Positions 37,906 to 47,705 of a DNA stretch of 64,000 nt are shown in pieces; the first letter of the stretch is position 1, and each line of letters starts with the position of its first letter. Made by a program: the position numbers and the translations under genes. This DNA comes from Saccharomyces uvarum (lineage: Eukaryota > Ascomycota > Saccharomycetes > Saccharomycetales > Saccharomycetaceae): NCBI GenBank assembly GCA_947243795.1, contig OX365937.1, forward strand, positions 372,001-436,000, given 5' to 3'. The notes under the pieces are model-generated. The model was not told where the DNA came from. It ran no database searches and was given only the letters and a program-made list of their open reading frames with translations.

Positions 37906-39333
37906 TTAGTTTGTTAAACTTAGATTCACCGTTTTTAAGAAAAAGAACCCCATCAATGCTGCAAAAATGTAGCAAGCAATGGATAGAGGCTTTTTGAAAA
38001 ACGAATTCTTCAAGTAGTCGTATTTGATCAAAACTTGGCCGTTGGCAACTTGCGTAATCAAATTTCTGTATTGGAAAGTTAGCTTAACATGGCCCTTATT
38101 TAGGTCAAAATATGATTTCTGAGTTTCTACAGAAACCTTTGTAAAGGGAACTGGAGAATCGATATCGATAATTTTTGCACCTTCTGGAAGAAATATCGAT
38201 AATTCGACATTGTCGTACACAGTGTCCAATGGGCCATTAAGTAATGGGATAGAGGCGACATATTTCTCACTTGAGCCAGAAGATGTATGTAAGAAATCGG
38301 ACAATGGATTAGTCCAGCCCACGGTGAAATTATAGTTCCAACCTCCAAACAAGGGGAATCTTGGTCTTATAAAAAAATGGTCACGTTCTGCATGTGAGGT
38401 GGAAACAAGTCCAACCAAATCAGTAAAATAATGATCAGTAGCACCATCGGGTAGCAACATGTCTAAAACGGTAACAAAGTGAGTCTCTCTAATATTTTGA
38501 TTTTGAATTTGCTTCATCAATTCCAATCTTGAAAATCCTTTAGTTAACTTTGCAGCTTTGTTAGTTAATTCATAGTACTCTTCAAATTGGATGGTGGAAG
38601 CCCAATGGGAAAGCCAAATATCTCTTTTCAAGTTGACGACTTCATTCAATGGTGCGTTATGAGAATAGACAACTGCCAATCTTTCTTTGTGAGAAAGTTT
38701 GGGAACATTTTCCCAAGGTCCAAACTCGAAAAACTTGCCGGTAGCTTTCCCTAGTAAACTCTCGTCATTTGGAGGATGGAATTCTTCGAACGAAGAACTA
38801 CCGATAATTTTTAGAGAACCCTTCTTGGTATTATACGCAGAAAGCGGTAATTTGTTTGTTTCCCATAATAAATGTTGTTCTTCCGACATTCCAATATGTT
38901 CAGGATAAGGAACACCGACGGTATTGTAAAAATTCTTGATCACAAAGGAAACTTCCTCCTGAGGAGAAACTGCAGTTGGAAATTCAATGATCCCGTATCT
39001 AGTATCATTACTCTCTTCATCACTATTTTCCGTAGTAGAATTGACAAACAACTGACTATTTAAGAAAGAGGCCTTGTCGCTCAAATAAGCAGAGAAAAAG
39101 GAAATCTTATTGAAAATGTCATTTTCAAAAGCAGCAAAGTATTCAGTTGCCGGTTCATCGGCTATATTTTTGACGGTTATTTCAATTGTCTCAGAAATGT
39201 AAGCATTTGATACATCCACTGTTCTCTTGTAATCAACGTTTTCCCAAGTTGCAGGTGGTACATATTGTGCAGCCAAAGACACGTTGTAGAATAAGAAGAG
39301 TCCTGCTATCCAGGAAAACCAAGTACCTTTCAT
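37906..39333 (-). CDS. OST1: OST1, ribophorin I subunit of oligosaccharyltransferase
   Basis: Predicted 475 residues (S. cerevisiae 476). Ost1 is an essential ER membrane subunit of the complex that N-glycosylates nascent proteins. A cleavable signal peptide is visible ([22 protein letters not shown], cleavage before QYVPP), then a lumenal ribophorin I domain with conserved [13 protein letters not shown] and [22 protein letters not shown]. One C-terminal transmembrane helix follows (about 450-470, [18 protein letters not shown]). N-glycosylation sequons NST and NFT are present. It lies convergent with COX16 and divergent from PRE3. Confidence 0.96.
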   Translation of the reverse strand: MKGTWFSWIAGLFLFYNVSLAAQYVPPATWENVDYKRTVDVSNAYISETIEITVKNIADEPATEYFAAFENDIFNKISFFSAYLSDKASFLNSQLFVNSTTENSDEESNDTRYGIIEFPTAVSPQEEVSFVIKNFYNTVGVPYPEHIGMSEEQHLLWETNKLPLSAYNTKKGSLKIIGSSSFEEFHPPNDESLLGKATGKFFEFGPWENVPKLSHKERLAVVYSHNAPLNEVVNLKRDIWLSHWASTIQFEEYYELTNKAAKLTKGFSRLELMKQIQNQNIRETHFVTVLDMLLPDGATDHYFTDLVGLVSTSHAERDHFFIRPRFPLFGGWNYNFTVGWTNPLSDFLHTSSGSSEKYVASIPLLNGPLDTVYDNVELSIFLPEGAKIIDIDSPVPFTKVSVETQKSYFDLNKGHVKLTFQYRNLITQVANGQVLIKYDYLKNSFFKKPLSIACYIFAALMGFFFLKTVNLSLTN

Positions 39334-39838
39334 TGTCAGTACCAGCTTCTAGTGTATATATCCGGCTCCAAGATGAAGAAACAAACGAATACTTTTGAAT
39401 GGAGCGTCTTACCTTGTACAGAACGTATATACCGTGCTCACTTCTTCTTAAACTTCTTGCAAAGAACGAAAAAGCACTACGCGCCTACTTACCCTGTCCA
39501 GTAAAAGAAGAGCTACAATGGCGTATTACTACAGGTAATTGGAAACTACCTCATGTGCAAGGGAAGCCAAGTTGTTTCAGGGACAATTAGATCATATATT
39601 ATACTTGTTGCCTGTCTAAAGACCGTAAATTTACTTTACTCAACATGATCTTTGCAATTATGTGCGGTTCTACCTCATTAATAGATTTCCTTTGAATTTT
39701 GTCGTTTTCAACTCGCAGCGGAATTCGGTGGCAAAAAGGGAAAGCTTTGAATGCAATTTAAACACAACTTATATAAAGTAATAGGATAGGTATAGTCAAA
39801 CAAAGCTCTCTTCCAAGAAAACCAAGCGCAATATCAAC
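39334..39838 (+). promoter_or_regulatory. divergent OST1/PRE3 promoter with PACE element
   Basis: GGTGGCAAA at 39727-39735 is an exact proteasome-associated control element (PACE), the Rpn4 binding site. It lies 104 bp before the PRE3 start, the typical distance. This couples PRE3 to the proteasome regulon. The rest of this 505-bp region shows nothing else that I recognise. Confidence 0.9.
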
Positions 39839-40605
39839 ATGAATGGAATTCAAGTGGACATCAATCGTTTGAAAAAGGGTGAGGTCAGTTTAGGTACCTC
39901 AATGTATGTATAAAGGGTTTTTTTTTCCTTCCTTTATTGTTATTTGTTGAATAGTAAAGAAACTCTTCAATTAAGTACTCAGTTACTAACTAGCAGGTTG
40001 TTTTTCAACTATTCTAAAATAGTATGGCCGTAACATTCAAGGACGGTGTAATATTAGGTGCCGATTCACGTACCACTACTGGTTCCTACATTGCTAACCG
40101 TGTAACAGATAAATTGACGAGGGTCCACGACAAAATTTGGTGTTGTAGATCTGGTTCTGCCGCAGATACCCAAGCAGTTGCTGACATTGTTCAATATCAT
40201 TTAGAATTGTATACCTCTCAATATGGAACCCCTTCCACAGAGACAGCAGCCGCTATATTTAAAGAACTATGCTATGAAAATAAAGATAACCTAACAGCCG
40301 GTATAATTGTGGCTGGGTATGATGACAAAAATAAAGGAGAAGTGTACACAATCCCGTTAGGTGGTTCTGTCCATAAACTACCATACGCCATCGCAGGTTC
40401 TGGGTCCACCTTCATATATGGGTATTGTGATAAGAACTTTAAAGATAATATGTCAAAGGAAGAAACAGTAGATTTCATAAAGCATTCGCTATCGCAAGCT
40501 ATCAAATGGGACGGCTCTTCTGGCGGTGTTATCAGAATGGTTGTTTTGACAGCAGCTGGTGTGGAACGTTTGATATTCTACCCAGATGAGTACGAAAATC
40601 TATAG
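39839..40605 (+). CDS. PRE3: PRE3, proteasome beta-1 subunit (spliced)
   Basis: Exon 1 (39839-39903, 65 nt) and exon 2 (40023-40605) splice to 215 residues, the S. cerevisiae length. Pre3 is the beta-1 subunit of the 20S core with caspase-like (post-acidic) activity. The 19-residue propeptide ends in VSLG; the catalytic Thr20 follows as TSIMAVTFKDGVILGADSR. The catalytic-site Asp and Lys lie in the motifs GADSR and NRVTDKL. Without splicing, the frame in exon 2 would start at the Met after Ile22 and would lack the catalytic Thr, so the intron is required for function. Confidence 0.97.
39904..40022 (+). other. spliceosomal intron of PRE3
   Basis: A 119-nt intron with 5' splice site GTATGT, branch point TACTAAC (39984-39990) and 3' splice site AAATAG. 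It interrupts codon 22, two codons after the catalytic threonine. A T8 run lies inside. Confidence 0.96.
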
Positions 40606-41084
40606 AACAAAAAAACAGATGTCTCTCCATTCCTCTTTTCAGCTCCGTTTTGTTTATGAATGCATATGGATTTACACACATATATAAGATATATTAAGTA
40701 CGTAACTTACATGCCTTTCTTTTCTATGCACGTGTCGTTTTGGTCGCTTCTTTCCAAATTCATTTAAGTCGGCATACTTAACTAATTATCATACTGAACT
40801 TGGGATGTGGTCAACAAGAACATGCATTATTCTAGCTAGAGGGTTGCCTGCATTCCGTACAGCTTGGGAGATATGTACTCTTTGTCCTAAATGAGCAGGC
40901 TCACCCTGATAAAACCACTTAAAATGGGTACGTTTTTTATATAATAGTTTGCGCTCTAAATTAATTTCAGATTTTAGGCTATTAAGTAAACTGAATACTA
41001 TGAACGCTTACCCAAATTCTCTTTATAAACATATAAATGAAAGCCAAACGCGCATTAGAAAAGTAAATCCTATACTTGAAAAAT
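40606..41084. other. pericentromeric spacer, PRE3 side
   Basis: About 480 bp with the PRE3 3' end. No gene, tRNA or LTR recognised. Confidence 0.5.
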
Positions 41085-41202
41085 AAGTTTTTGTTCGGAA
41101 CGCATACCCAAAGATATTTTAGAAATCTAAATATAATATTTTTAATTTATATTTTAAAAAGGATTAAAAAATAAGACTTGATATGAAATAAAAACACGTG
41201 AT
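41085..41202 (-). other. CEN10: CEN10, point centromere
   Basis: Read on the minus strand. CDEI is ATCACGTG (complement of 41195-41202), matching RTCACRTG perfectly. CDEII (41111-41194) is 84 bp with 9 G/C, about 89% A+T. CDEIII (41085-41110) begins TGGGTATGCGTTCCGAAC; the essential CCG and flanking TTCCGAA are present. Cbf1 binds CDEI, the Cse4 nucleosome covers CDEII and CBF3 (Ndc10, Cep3, Ctf13, Skp1) binds CDEIII. The position between PRE3 and AVT1 is that of CEN10 in S. cerevisiae. The order, the spacing and the synteny together make this call secure. Confidence 0.95.
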
Positions 41203-41580
41203 TAAATGAGAAAATAATTTTATTGAAAGGTTATTTTCGATCCTAAAGATGGACGAAAGGCTTTTCCTTGCATTTAGAGTACTTTTGAAACCTCCTATGA
41301 ATTGACAAATACTTGACCATAATTGAAAATTTGAGGTCACGTCATACTTAACGCGTTTCAAGCTTAGCCCTTTGTTTCATTTCGAGATCGTGTTTTTTTT
41401 TTTTCTTATCTATGCTCCGCGGTGTGGTTTAGTGAGAAAGAGTGAATATAAATAAATAAGTGAGAAATTGAAGATTCTCGAAAATGTGTTCAAATGAAAG
41501 TCTTCTGGAAAAAACAAAGTGGTACACAGTGGTTATCATATAGGACTAGCCGCTCCGCATATCGAAACTCCAAGACCTAG
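41203..41580 (+). other. spacer between CEN10 and AVT1
   Basis: About 378 bp that includes the AVT1 promoter. A T12 run near 41394-41405 is a likely nucleosome-depleting tract. Nothing else recognised. Confidence 0.5.
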
Positions 41581-43392
41581 ATGCCTGAGCAAGAACCGTC
41601 AAATCCTAATGGTCGCAAACGCTCTGAGGTACACTACATTTCGATTCCATTAAATAGAGGTTCTGAATTTTCACCAGACGATGCTACATCGCAGTTCCAA
41701 TCTGATGGGTTCACGACTCGGAGGCAATCTATCCTAGACCAGCCAGTTGGGTCTTTCAAAGGGGTCAATTCTATAAGTCGATTTGCAACTTCATTGAGAA
41801 GAGCTAATTCGTTTCGTAATATCGAATTAAACGCAGATAATGAAAGATCGTTCTTCAAAGACGCTAATGATGAAACGTACGACCCAGATACTTTTGCACC
41901 GGCTTTGGACGGTAGGAGGTTATCGGTGACTTTAAATAGCTCGGGTCGTCCACGCATCAGCAACGTGGCAAACAATTTTGACAGAATTAGTACAGCTAGT
42001 ATGGCGATCCACGATGATGACTATGGATCTATCCAAAATTCTATGATTGGTGATTCTGGGTCAATATTACGTCCTAGTGCTTCTTTAACTGAAATGATGA
42101 GCGGAGGTGCAGGGAGAAACTATGCGAATAATGATATGGAATCAATTGTGGTAAAAAGAGTGGAAGGCATAGATGGTAAGGTCGTAACTTTACTTGCTGG
42201 TCAATCAACTGCTCCACAAACAATTTTCAACTCAATTAATGTGTTAATTGGCATTGGACTTTTAGCGCTACCACTTGGGTTGAGATATGCCGGATGGGTT
42301 TTGGGATTCACCTTGCTTTCCATTTTTGCTGTAGGAACTTTCTGTACAGCTGAACTTTTGTCCAGGTGCTTAGACACAGATCCGACTTTAATATCGTATG
42401 CAGATTTGGGCTATGCAGCATTTGGTTCTAAAGGCCGTGCATTAATTTCAGCTCTCTTTACGCTTGATCTACTCGGTAGCGGGGTTTCCCTGGTGATTTT
42501 GTTTGGGGATTCTTTAAACGCTTTATTTCCTCAATACTCTACCACTTTTTTCAAGATAGTTTCGTTCTTTTTCATTACACCCCCAGTTTTCATACCATTG
42601 AGCGTTCTCTCTAACGTTTCACTTCTGGGTATCCTTTCAACAACAGGAACTGTATTGGTCATCTGTTGTTGCGGACTATACAAGGCATCTTCACCAGGAT
42701 CATTGATCAATCCGATGGAAACAAACATGTGGCCATTGGACTTAAAGCATCTTTGCTTATCTATAGGATTGCTTAGCGCATGCTGGGGAGGACATGCAGT
42801 TTTCCCAAACTTGAAGACGGATATGAGACATCCAGATAAATTCAAGGATTGTTTAAAAACAACTTATAAGATAACATCGGTCACTGACATAGGTACTGCC
42901 GTTATAGGTTTTCTGATGTTCGGTAATCTGGTGAAAGATGAAATTACCAAGAATGTTTTGCTAACGGAGGGATATCCAAAGTTCATATATGCTCTAATTT
43001 CAGCACTTATGACAATTATTCCTATTGCCAAAACTCCGTTGAGTGCAAGGCCGATTGTTTCTGTGCTAGACGTTTTTATGAACGTGCAACAGATCGATGA
43101 AGCGGACAACCCTTTGAAAAGAAGAATTGCGAAAGGTCTCCAGCTGTTCAATAGAATTTTTATTAATGTTGTTTTTGTTGTAATAGCTATAAGCCTCCCT
43201 GAATTTGACAAGATCATTGCGTTTTTGGGTGCGGGCTTGTGTTTCGCAATTTGTCTTATTTTGCCATGTTGGTTTTATTTAAGGATATGCAAGACGACGA
43301 TCAAACCTTGGGAAAGAATGGCCTGTTATATAACAATATGTACCAGTGTCGTGTTGTCTACATTGGGAGTTGGTGCTGCAATCATTTCTTAG
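41581..43392 (+). CDS. AVT1: AVT1, vacuolar amino acid transporter
   Basis: Predicted 603 residues (S. cerevisiae 602). Avt1 is an amino acid/auxin permease family (AAAP) member that moves neutral amino acids into the vacuole by H+ antiport. The first roughly 200 residues are hydrophilic, Ser/Arg-rich and probably phosphorylated (RRQSILD, RRLSVTL). Then come about eleven transmembrane helices, from [26 protein letters not shown] (the AAAP first-helix signature) to [11 protein letters not shown] at the end. It is the first gene right of the centromere. Confidence 0.96.
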   Translation: MPEQEPSNPNGRKRSEVHYISIPLNRGSEFSPDDATSQFQSDGFTTRRQSILDQPVGSFKGVNSISRFATSLRRANSFRNIELNADNERSFFKDANDETYDPDTFAPALDGRRLSVTLNSSGRPRISNVANNFDRISTASMAIHDDDYGSIQNSMIGDSGSILRPSASLTEMMSGGAGRNYANNDMESIVVKRVEGIDGKVVTLLAGQSTAPQTIFNSINVLIGIGLLALPLGLRYAGWVLGFTLLSIFAVGTFCTAELLSRCLDTDPTLISYADLGYAAFGSKGRALISALFTLDLLGSGVSLVILFGDSLNALFPQYSTTFFKIVSFFFITPPVFIPLSVLSNVSLLGILSTTGTVLVICCCGLYKASSPGSLINPMETNMWPLDLKHLCLSIGLLSACWGGHAVFPNLKTDMRHPDKFKDCLKTTYKITSVTDIGTAVIGFLMFGNLVKDEITKNVLLTEGYPKFIYALISALMTIIPIAKTPLSARPIVSVLDVFMNVQQIDEADNPLKRRIAKGLQLFNRIFINVVFVVIAISLPEFDKIIAFLGAGLCFAICLILPCWFYLRICKTTIKPWERMACYITICTSVVLSTLGVGAAIIS

Positions 43393-43518
43393 CTACTGAC
43401 ATTCGCCATTTTATAAGAATTATTTATCTCAACTACATACGTTTGCAGGTAAAAATTTATTACATTTTTTTCGTGTAAGATTATTTTCTTTTCGGTAACG
43501 GCCGCCGACTTTGAAAGT

Positions 43519-43545
43519 TGAAAATTTTCTTTTTAGCGATGAGCT
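43519..43545 (+). promoter_or_regulatory. RRPE + PAC pair, MPP10 promoter
   Basis: TGAAAATTTT (RRPE, 43519-43528) is followed by GCGATGAGCT (PAC, 43536-43545), 69-95 bp before the MPP10 start. Both are near-consensus and in the canonical order, as in ribosome-biogenesis (Ribi) genes bound by Stb3 and Dot6/Tod6. Confidence 0.9.
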
Positions 43546-43613
43546 CTTGAAGAAGCAATAGCATTCAATAAAGAGTTGATGCATATATGAAAGGCCCTAA
43601 GCATAGCGGTATA

Positions 43614-45410
43614 ATGTCAGAACTTGTTGAAGTATTGGGATCCGATGCAGGTAGCATTATTTTGAAGGATTCTTCTGCAGTCTCCAAAGATGTCAAAGGA
43701 TATATAGATTCAGTTATCAGTATTTGCAAAAATGGAAATACTATGAAGAAAACAGAATTAGACGAAATTACCGTCGATGGTTTAGATGCGAATCAAATTT
43801 GGTGGCAAGTCAAACTAGTTCTTGATAGCATTGACGGTGACTTGATTGAGAGAATTCAAGAGCTAAAAGATGTTGCTATGCCTTCTTCTAACAATCTTTC
43901 TGATGATGATGATGCAAACTCAACAGCAGAAGGAGAACCTGAGAGCGATTCTGAGAAAGTACCTGAGAGCGATTCTGAGGAAGAACCGATACTGTCCGGT
44001 GATGCTTTTGAGGCTGATGAGGACAACGGCGATAGCTTTTCTGAAAAAGATGAGGAAACTATATCGCATGTTGAGGAATTTACTACAGAAGAAAACAAAG
44101 AAAAATATGTGGAAAAAGATAAAAAACCTTCTGAAAAAGACCAAAAAACTTTTTCTGCTGATCCTTATGGTGTTAATGACAAGTTTTTCGATCTTGAAAA
44201 ATTCAATAGAGACACGCTAGCTGCTGAGAATTATGATGATGGTGCTGCTGCGGAGAATGAAGGTGACCAAATAGATTACTTTCAAGATATACCTTCAGAT
44301 GAAGAAGAGGAGGAAGCCGTTTATTATGAAGATTTTTTTGACAAACCTGTAGAGATATCTTCCACCAAAAGCGCCGAAATAAACGATTCGGAAGACGATG
44401 AAGAGTTGAATGAAAAGGAGCATGATTCCGTAATGGATAAAGTTAAATTGGACTTATTTGCTGATGAGGAAGATGATTCAAACGCTGTAGAAGTGGGCGT
44501 TTCAAACGACAAAAACTTATCCACTTTTCAAAAGCAACAATTAGAAATTAGCAAACAGATAGAGCAATTGGAAAAGGAAGCAGTTGCAGAGAAGAAGTGG
44601 TCCTTAAAAGGTGAAGTAAAGGCCAAGGATCGTCCCGATGATGCGTTACTTACTGAGGATCTTGAATTTGATAGAACGGCAAAGCCTGTGCCTGTAATAA
44701 CAAGTGAGGTGACAGAATCGTTAGAGGACATGATCAGACGGAGGATACAAGATAGTAATTTTGATGACCTTCAAAGGAGAACTCTATTAGATGTCTCACG
44801 CCAGTCTCAACGGCCGCAAATTGAGTTGAGCGATGTAAAATCCACAAAGTCTTTAACAGAAATATATGAGAACGATTACGCGCATGTTGAAGATGAGTCT
44901 GCTTTAAGTGAAGAGCTTAAGAAGGCACACTCCGAAATATCAGAACTATACAGCGGCTTGGTATATAAATTGGATGTGCTCTCATCAGTACACTTTATTC
45001 CTAAGCCAACAAGTTCTTCCTTGGAAATTAGAGTCGAAACACCCACTATATCTATGGAGGATGCTCAACCACTTCATATGTCAAATGCGTCTACTTTGGC
45101 TCCACAAGAAATATACAATGTCGGTAAGGCAGAAAAGGATGGAGAAATTCGCTTGAAGAACGGTGTTGCAATGTCTAAGGATGAGTTGACTAGGGAAGAT
45201 AAAAACAGATTACGTAGGGCTTTGAAGAGAAAAAGATCAAAAGGTATTTCATCAAATCTAAACAAAAAATCTAAAAAGAATGATGTAGTCGACACTCTGT
45301 CAAGGGCGAAGAACATCACTATTATTAATCAAAAGGGCGAAAAGAAAGACGTATCCGGTAAGACTAAAAGAAACACGTCGGGGCCAGATAGCACTAATAT
45401 AAAACTCTGA
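43614..45410 (+). CDS. MPP10: MPP10, SSU processome component
   Basis: Predicted 598 residues from MSELVEVLGSD (S. cerevisiae 593); the frame extends nine codons upstream, but the conserved start is here. Mpp10 forms a trimer with Imp3 and Imp4 that binds the U3 snoRNA-pre-rRNA duplex during 18S rRNA processing in the nucleolus. Acidic, Ser/Glu-rich disordered segments occupy about 90-300. Conserved blocks follow: KWSLKGEVKAKDRP, FDRTAKPVPVITSEVTESLEDMIRRRI (Imp4-binding region) and KLDVLSSVHFIPKP. The C-terminus is basic (RRALKRKRSKG). RRPE and PAC promoter motifs agree with the role. Confidence 0.97.
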   Translation: MSELVEVLGSDAGSIILKDSSAVSKDVKGYIDSVISICKNGNTMKKTELDEITVDGLDANQIWWQVKLVLDSIDGDLIERIQELKDVAMPSSNNLSDDDDANSTAEGEPESDSEKVPESDSEEEPILSGDAFEADEDNGDSFSEKDEETISHVEEFTTEENKEKYVEKDKKPSEKDQKTFSADPYGVNDKFFDLEKFNRDTLAAENYDDGAAAENEGDQIDYFQDIPSDEEEEEAVYYEDFFDKPVEISSTKSAEINDSEDDEELNEKEHDSVMDKVKLDLFADEEDDSNAVEVGVSNDKNLSTFQKQQLEISKQIEQLEKEAVAEKKWSLKGEVKAKDRPDDALLTEDLEFDRTAKPVPVITSEVTESLEDMIRRRIQDSNFDDLQRRTLLDVSRQSQRPQIELSDVKSTKSLTEIYENDYAHVEDESALSEELKKAHSEISELYSGLVYKLDVLSSVHFIPKPTSSSLEIRVETPTISMEDAQPLHMSNASTLAPQEIYNVGKAEKDGEIRLKNGVAMSKDELTREDKNRLRRALKRKRSKGISSNLNKKSKKNDVVDTLSRAKNITIINQKGEKKDVSGKTKRNTSGPDSTNIKL

Positions 45411-45761
45411 GGGCGTAAAATATAATTAAATATGTACTTAGAAAAAAAGAAAGTATCAAATTGTATGGCTCTGCCCATTTATTAGTTGAGCATTCATTCT
45501 TGAACATAGACTTGTGTAATCAGCTATCCTTTGAAGAGCTAGTAGAAAAATGATTCTAAAGGAAAAGAATCTCATGAACTGTTCATTATGAAATTCAAAC
45601 TTGTCTCACCCAAAAGAACCGAAACGGCAAATACTTATTTCCTTTGACAACTAAGAATAAAGCAGGGTATTTACAGAGCAAGTTCAAAATGCTAGTATCA
45701 TTTCTAAGGGTTTGCAAAAAAAACATATGTATATATACAACAAAAGTATGGACTTAATATA
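45411..45761. other. convergent intergenic region MPP10/YJR003C
   Basis: A 351-bp spacer between convergent genes, A+T-rich with a TATGTATATATA polyadenylation-like run near 45725. No other feature. Confidence 0.5.
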
Positions 45762-47321
45762 TTAAATATTTTCCATATAATGTTCTATCCTAGATTGCAT
45801 GACTTGTATGCTTTCTTTGGCCTCTACTGCCTCTCCGTACTGTGCAAAAAGCTTCTTTATCTTTTTAGCAGCAGTAGGTCCTGAAATAACTTTCTCTCCC
45901 AATGCACCATCAAATATGACTCTGGCAAAATCGGGATCATCTTTGGATAAGAAAGCTAAAATTAGCGATTCAGTCAGTATGTCGCTTCCAGAAAGATCCG
46001 TGGAATCATTTTTCTCTCTTTGAGCCTTGGCTATGTTAGAGTTGTAAATCTCGAGCGATAAGTCAATGTTTGTTTTTGCATTAGCGACAATTAATACACT
46101 CAAAGTTTTGTTATGAAGTTCGGCACCAGTACCCTCTTTAATGAAAGCTTCAGCATATTGCAGCATTTTGCTATCTTCGCTCTTATAGCCTTGGCAGCAA
46201 AGCGTCAAAAAGGCTTCAAACATTAAGCTGTCCTCGCTGCGTTCGAATTTCAAGAGATATTCGTGATATAACTCAAAGAATAATGATATGTTACCTTTAA
46301 AAACTCCAGTTACTCTCAGTAAAGCAAGAGCTAATCCGAAATCTTTTCTGTCCAATTTTTTTTTTTGAATTTCTACGAATAAGTTTTTGAATGCTTCCTC
46401 TGTTTTGTGCGCTTCCTCTTTTGGAATATCAAGATTCCAATTATCATGACATTGTAATTTAACAATGTCTTCCTCTTCTTCTAATTTTTTTGTCGTTTCT
46501 TTTTCTTCTTCAGTTAACGGGATCATCTCGTTCTTCCCTAGCACTGCTACACATTTATGTAGTATCGGTAGGTCGGCTACCACATTATCAATTGGGTAAA
46601 ACCTGTAAAGTTCAAAAATTTGGCAGGGTGTCATTTCATCAATATACTTATCAAAAAAGTTCAACGGTATTTTGTGTTTAAGCAAAAAAGCAAAAACATT
46701 AGGTATTCCATTATCTATTGCATATGTGAGAATCGATTCAACGAGCTTTGAAGATACAACGCGGCTCGAAGAGAGGTGATCGATTAAATAGAGACATCTT
46801 ACCAGGTCCTGAAAAGTTAAGTTTTTTTTCCCATCGATCTTTTCAGCATTGTCAAAATTAATAATTTTTTCTAGAACCACCTCAATTAACTCATCAGGAA
46901 TGGTTTCTACTGATGCTTTATATTTTGTAAAAAGCTCCCATGAACTCTCTACTCTTCCCGGATTGTTTTTGATAATTTGCTTTATTGCGGAAATTGATGG
47001 CTTCAAATCAAGTTCATGCAAATTCTTGGAGTGAATTGTTGCAATGCTGTAGTCCAGATTACTTAGGTTTTCTATCATTATATTGTGTATTATGGCTGCA
47101 TCTTCTTTGGGAAGGCCTAGTGTGTTTAGGCTTTTGATGACATTCTGAGAGAGAGAATATGGATCAGTAGTCGCTATATCTGTAGGTAAGTGACGGCGAA
47201 TTGGGTCAAATGAACGATGAGTCAAAAGTGTTTTGATGATTTTGTTTCGGTTCGAGTGCGATGTGGCAGAATATAATCTCCTGTTGGCCAAAGTAGCAAC
47301 TGTTTGTAGTGAACGTAACAT
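45762..47321 (-). CDS. MRX12: MRX12 (YJR003C), mitochondrial expressome-associated protein
   Basis: Predicted 519 residues, equal to S. cerevisiae YJR003C. It was reported as associated with the mitochondrial ribosome/expressome (MIOREX) in S. cerevisiae; the molecular function is unknown. The N-terminus MLRSLQTVATLANRRLYSAT is a clear mitochondrial presequence (Arg, Ser, Leu, no acids). The rest is alpha-helical with repeated helix pairs, possibly of PPR-like or TPR-like type (for example SIISGPTAAKKIKKLFAQYGEA); this is inference. A Reb1-type site lies upstream. Confidence 0.9.
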   Translation of the reverse strand: MLRSLQTVATLANRRLYSATSHSNRNKIIKTLLTHRSFDPIRRHLPTDIATTDPYSLSQNVIKSLNTLGLPKEDAAIIHNIMIENLSNLDYSIATIHSKNLHELDLKPSISAIKQIIKNNPGRVESSWELFTKYKASVETIPDELIEVVLEKIINFDNAEKIDGKKNLTFQDLVRCLYLIDHLSSSRVVSSKLVESILTYAIDNGIPNVFAFLLKHKIPLNFFDKYIDEMTPCQIFELYRFYPIDNVVADLPILHKCVAVLGKNEMIPLTEEEKETTKKLEEEEDIVKLQCHDNWNLDIPKEEAHKTEEAFKNLFVEIQKKKLDRKDFGLALALLRVTGVFKGNISLFFELYHEYLLKFERSEDSLMFEAFLTLCCQGYKSEDSKMLQYAEAFIKEGTGAELHNKTLSVLIVANAKTNIDLSLEIYNSNIAKAQREKNDSTDLSGSDILTESLILAFLSKDDPDFARVIFDGALGEKVISGPTAAKKIKKLFAQYGEAVEAKESIQVMQSRIEHYMENI

Positions 47322-47705
47322 GTTGGGTGGACAATTGACTGATAAGAGTTTGAGTAGTATAATAGAACTTTATTGAATTTAATCCAAAGCATTTTTTTCT
47401 TTTGTTTGCAGTATTAGCCACGAAAAACCCAACTTAGTCAAAGTGATAGATAACCTTCGGGTAATAAACTGAGAGTATATGGGCTCGATTCCTCTTTACT
47501 CACCAAAACGAAATTTTTGCGCTAAGTTTGATGAAAATGAAGGATAGAATGCAAAATAAAGAACTAAAAGTAAAATTTATAATAAGTAAAATATGAAGAG
47601 TCCGTTTATATAGGGTTTATGAACAAAAATGATTATAAGTAAATTATGAATGGGTATGTCATAGGCCGCACCTTGAAGTGTTGTTCTACAGTACCCCCTA
47701 CTTTC
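47322..47705 (-). promoter_or_regulatory. MRX12 promoter with Reb1-type site
   Basis: CGGGTAA at 47458-47464 matches the Reb1 core, 137 bp before the MRX12 start. The remainder of this 384-bp region holds the SAG1 3' end; nothing else seen. Confidence 0.6.

Noticed and set aside
41145-41155. Exact ACS match inside CEN10 CDEII
   Set aside because: Expected by chance in A+T-rich CDEII; no independent sign of an origin.
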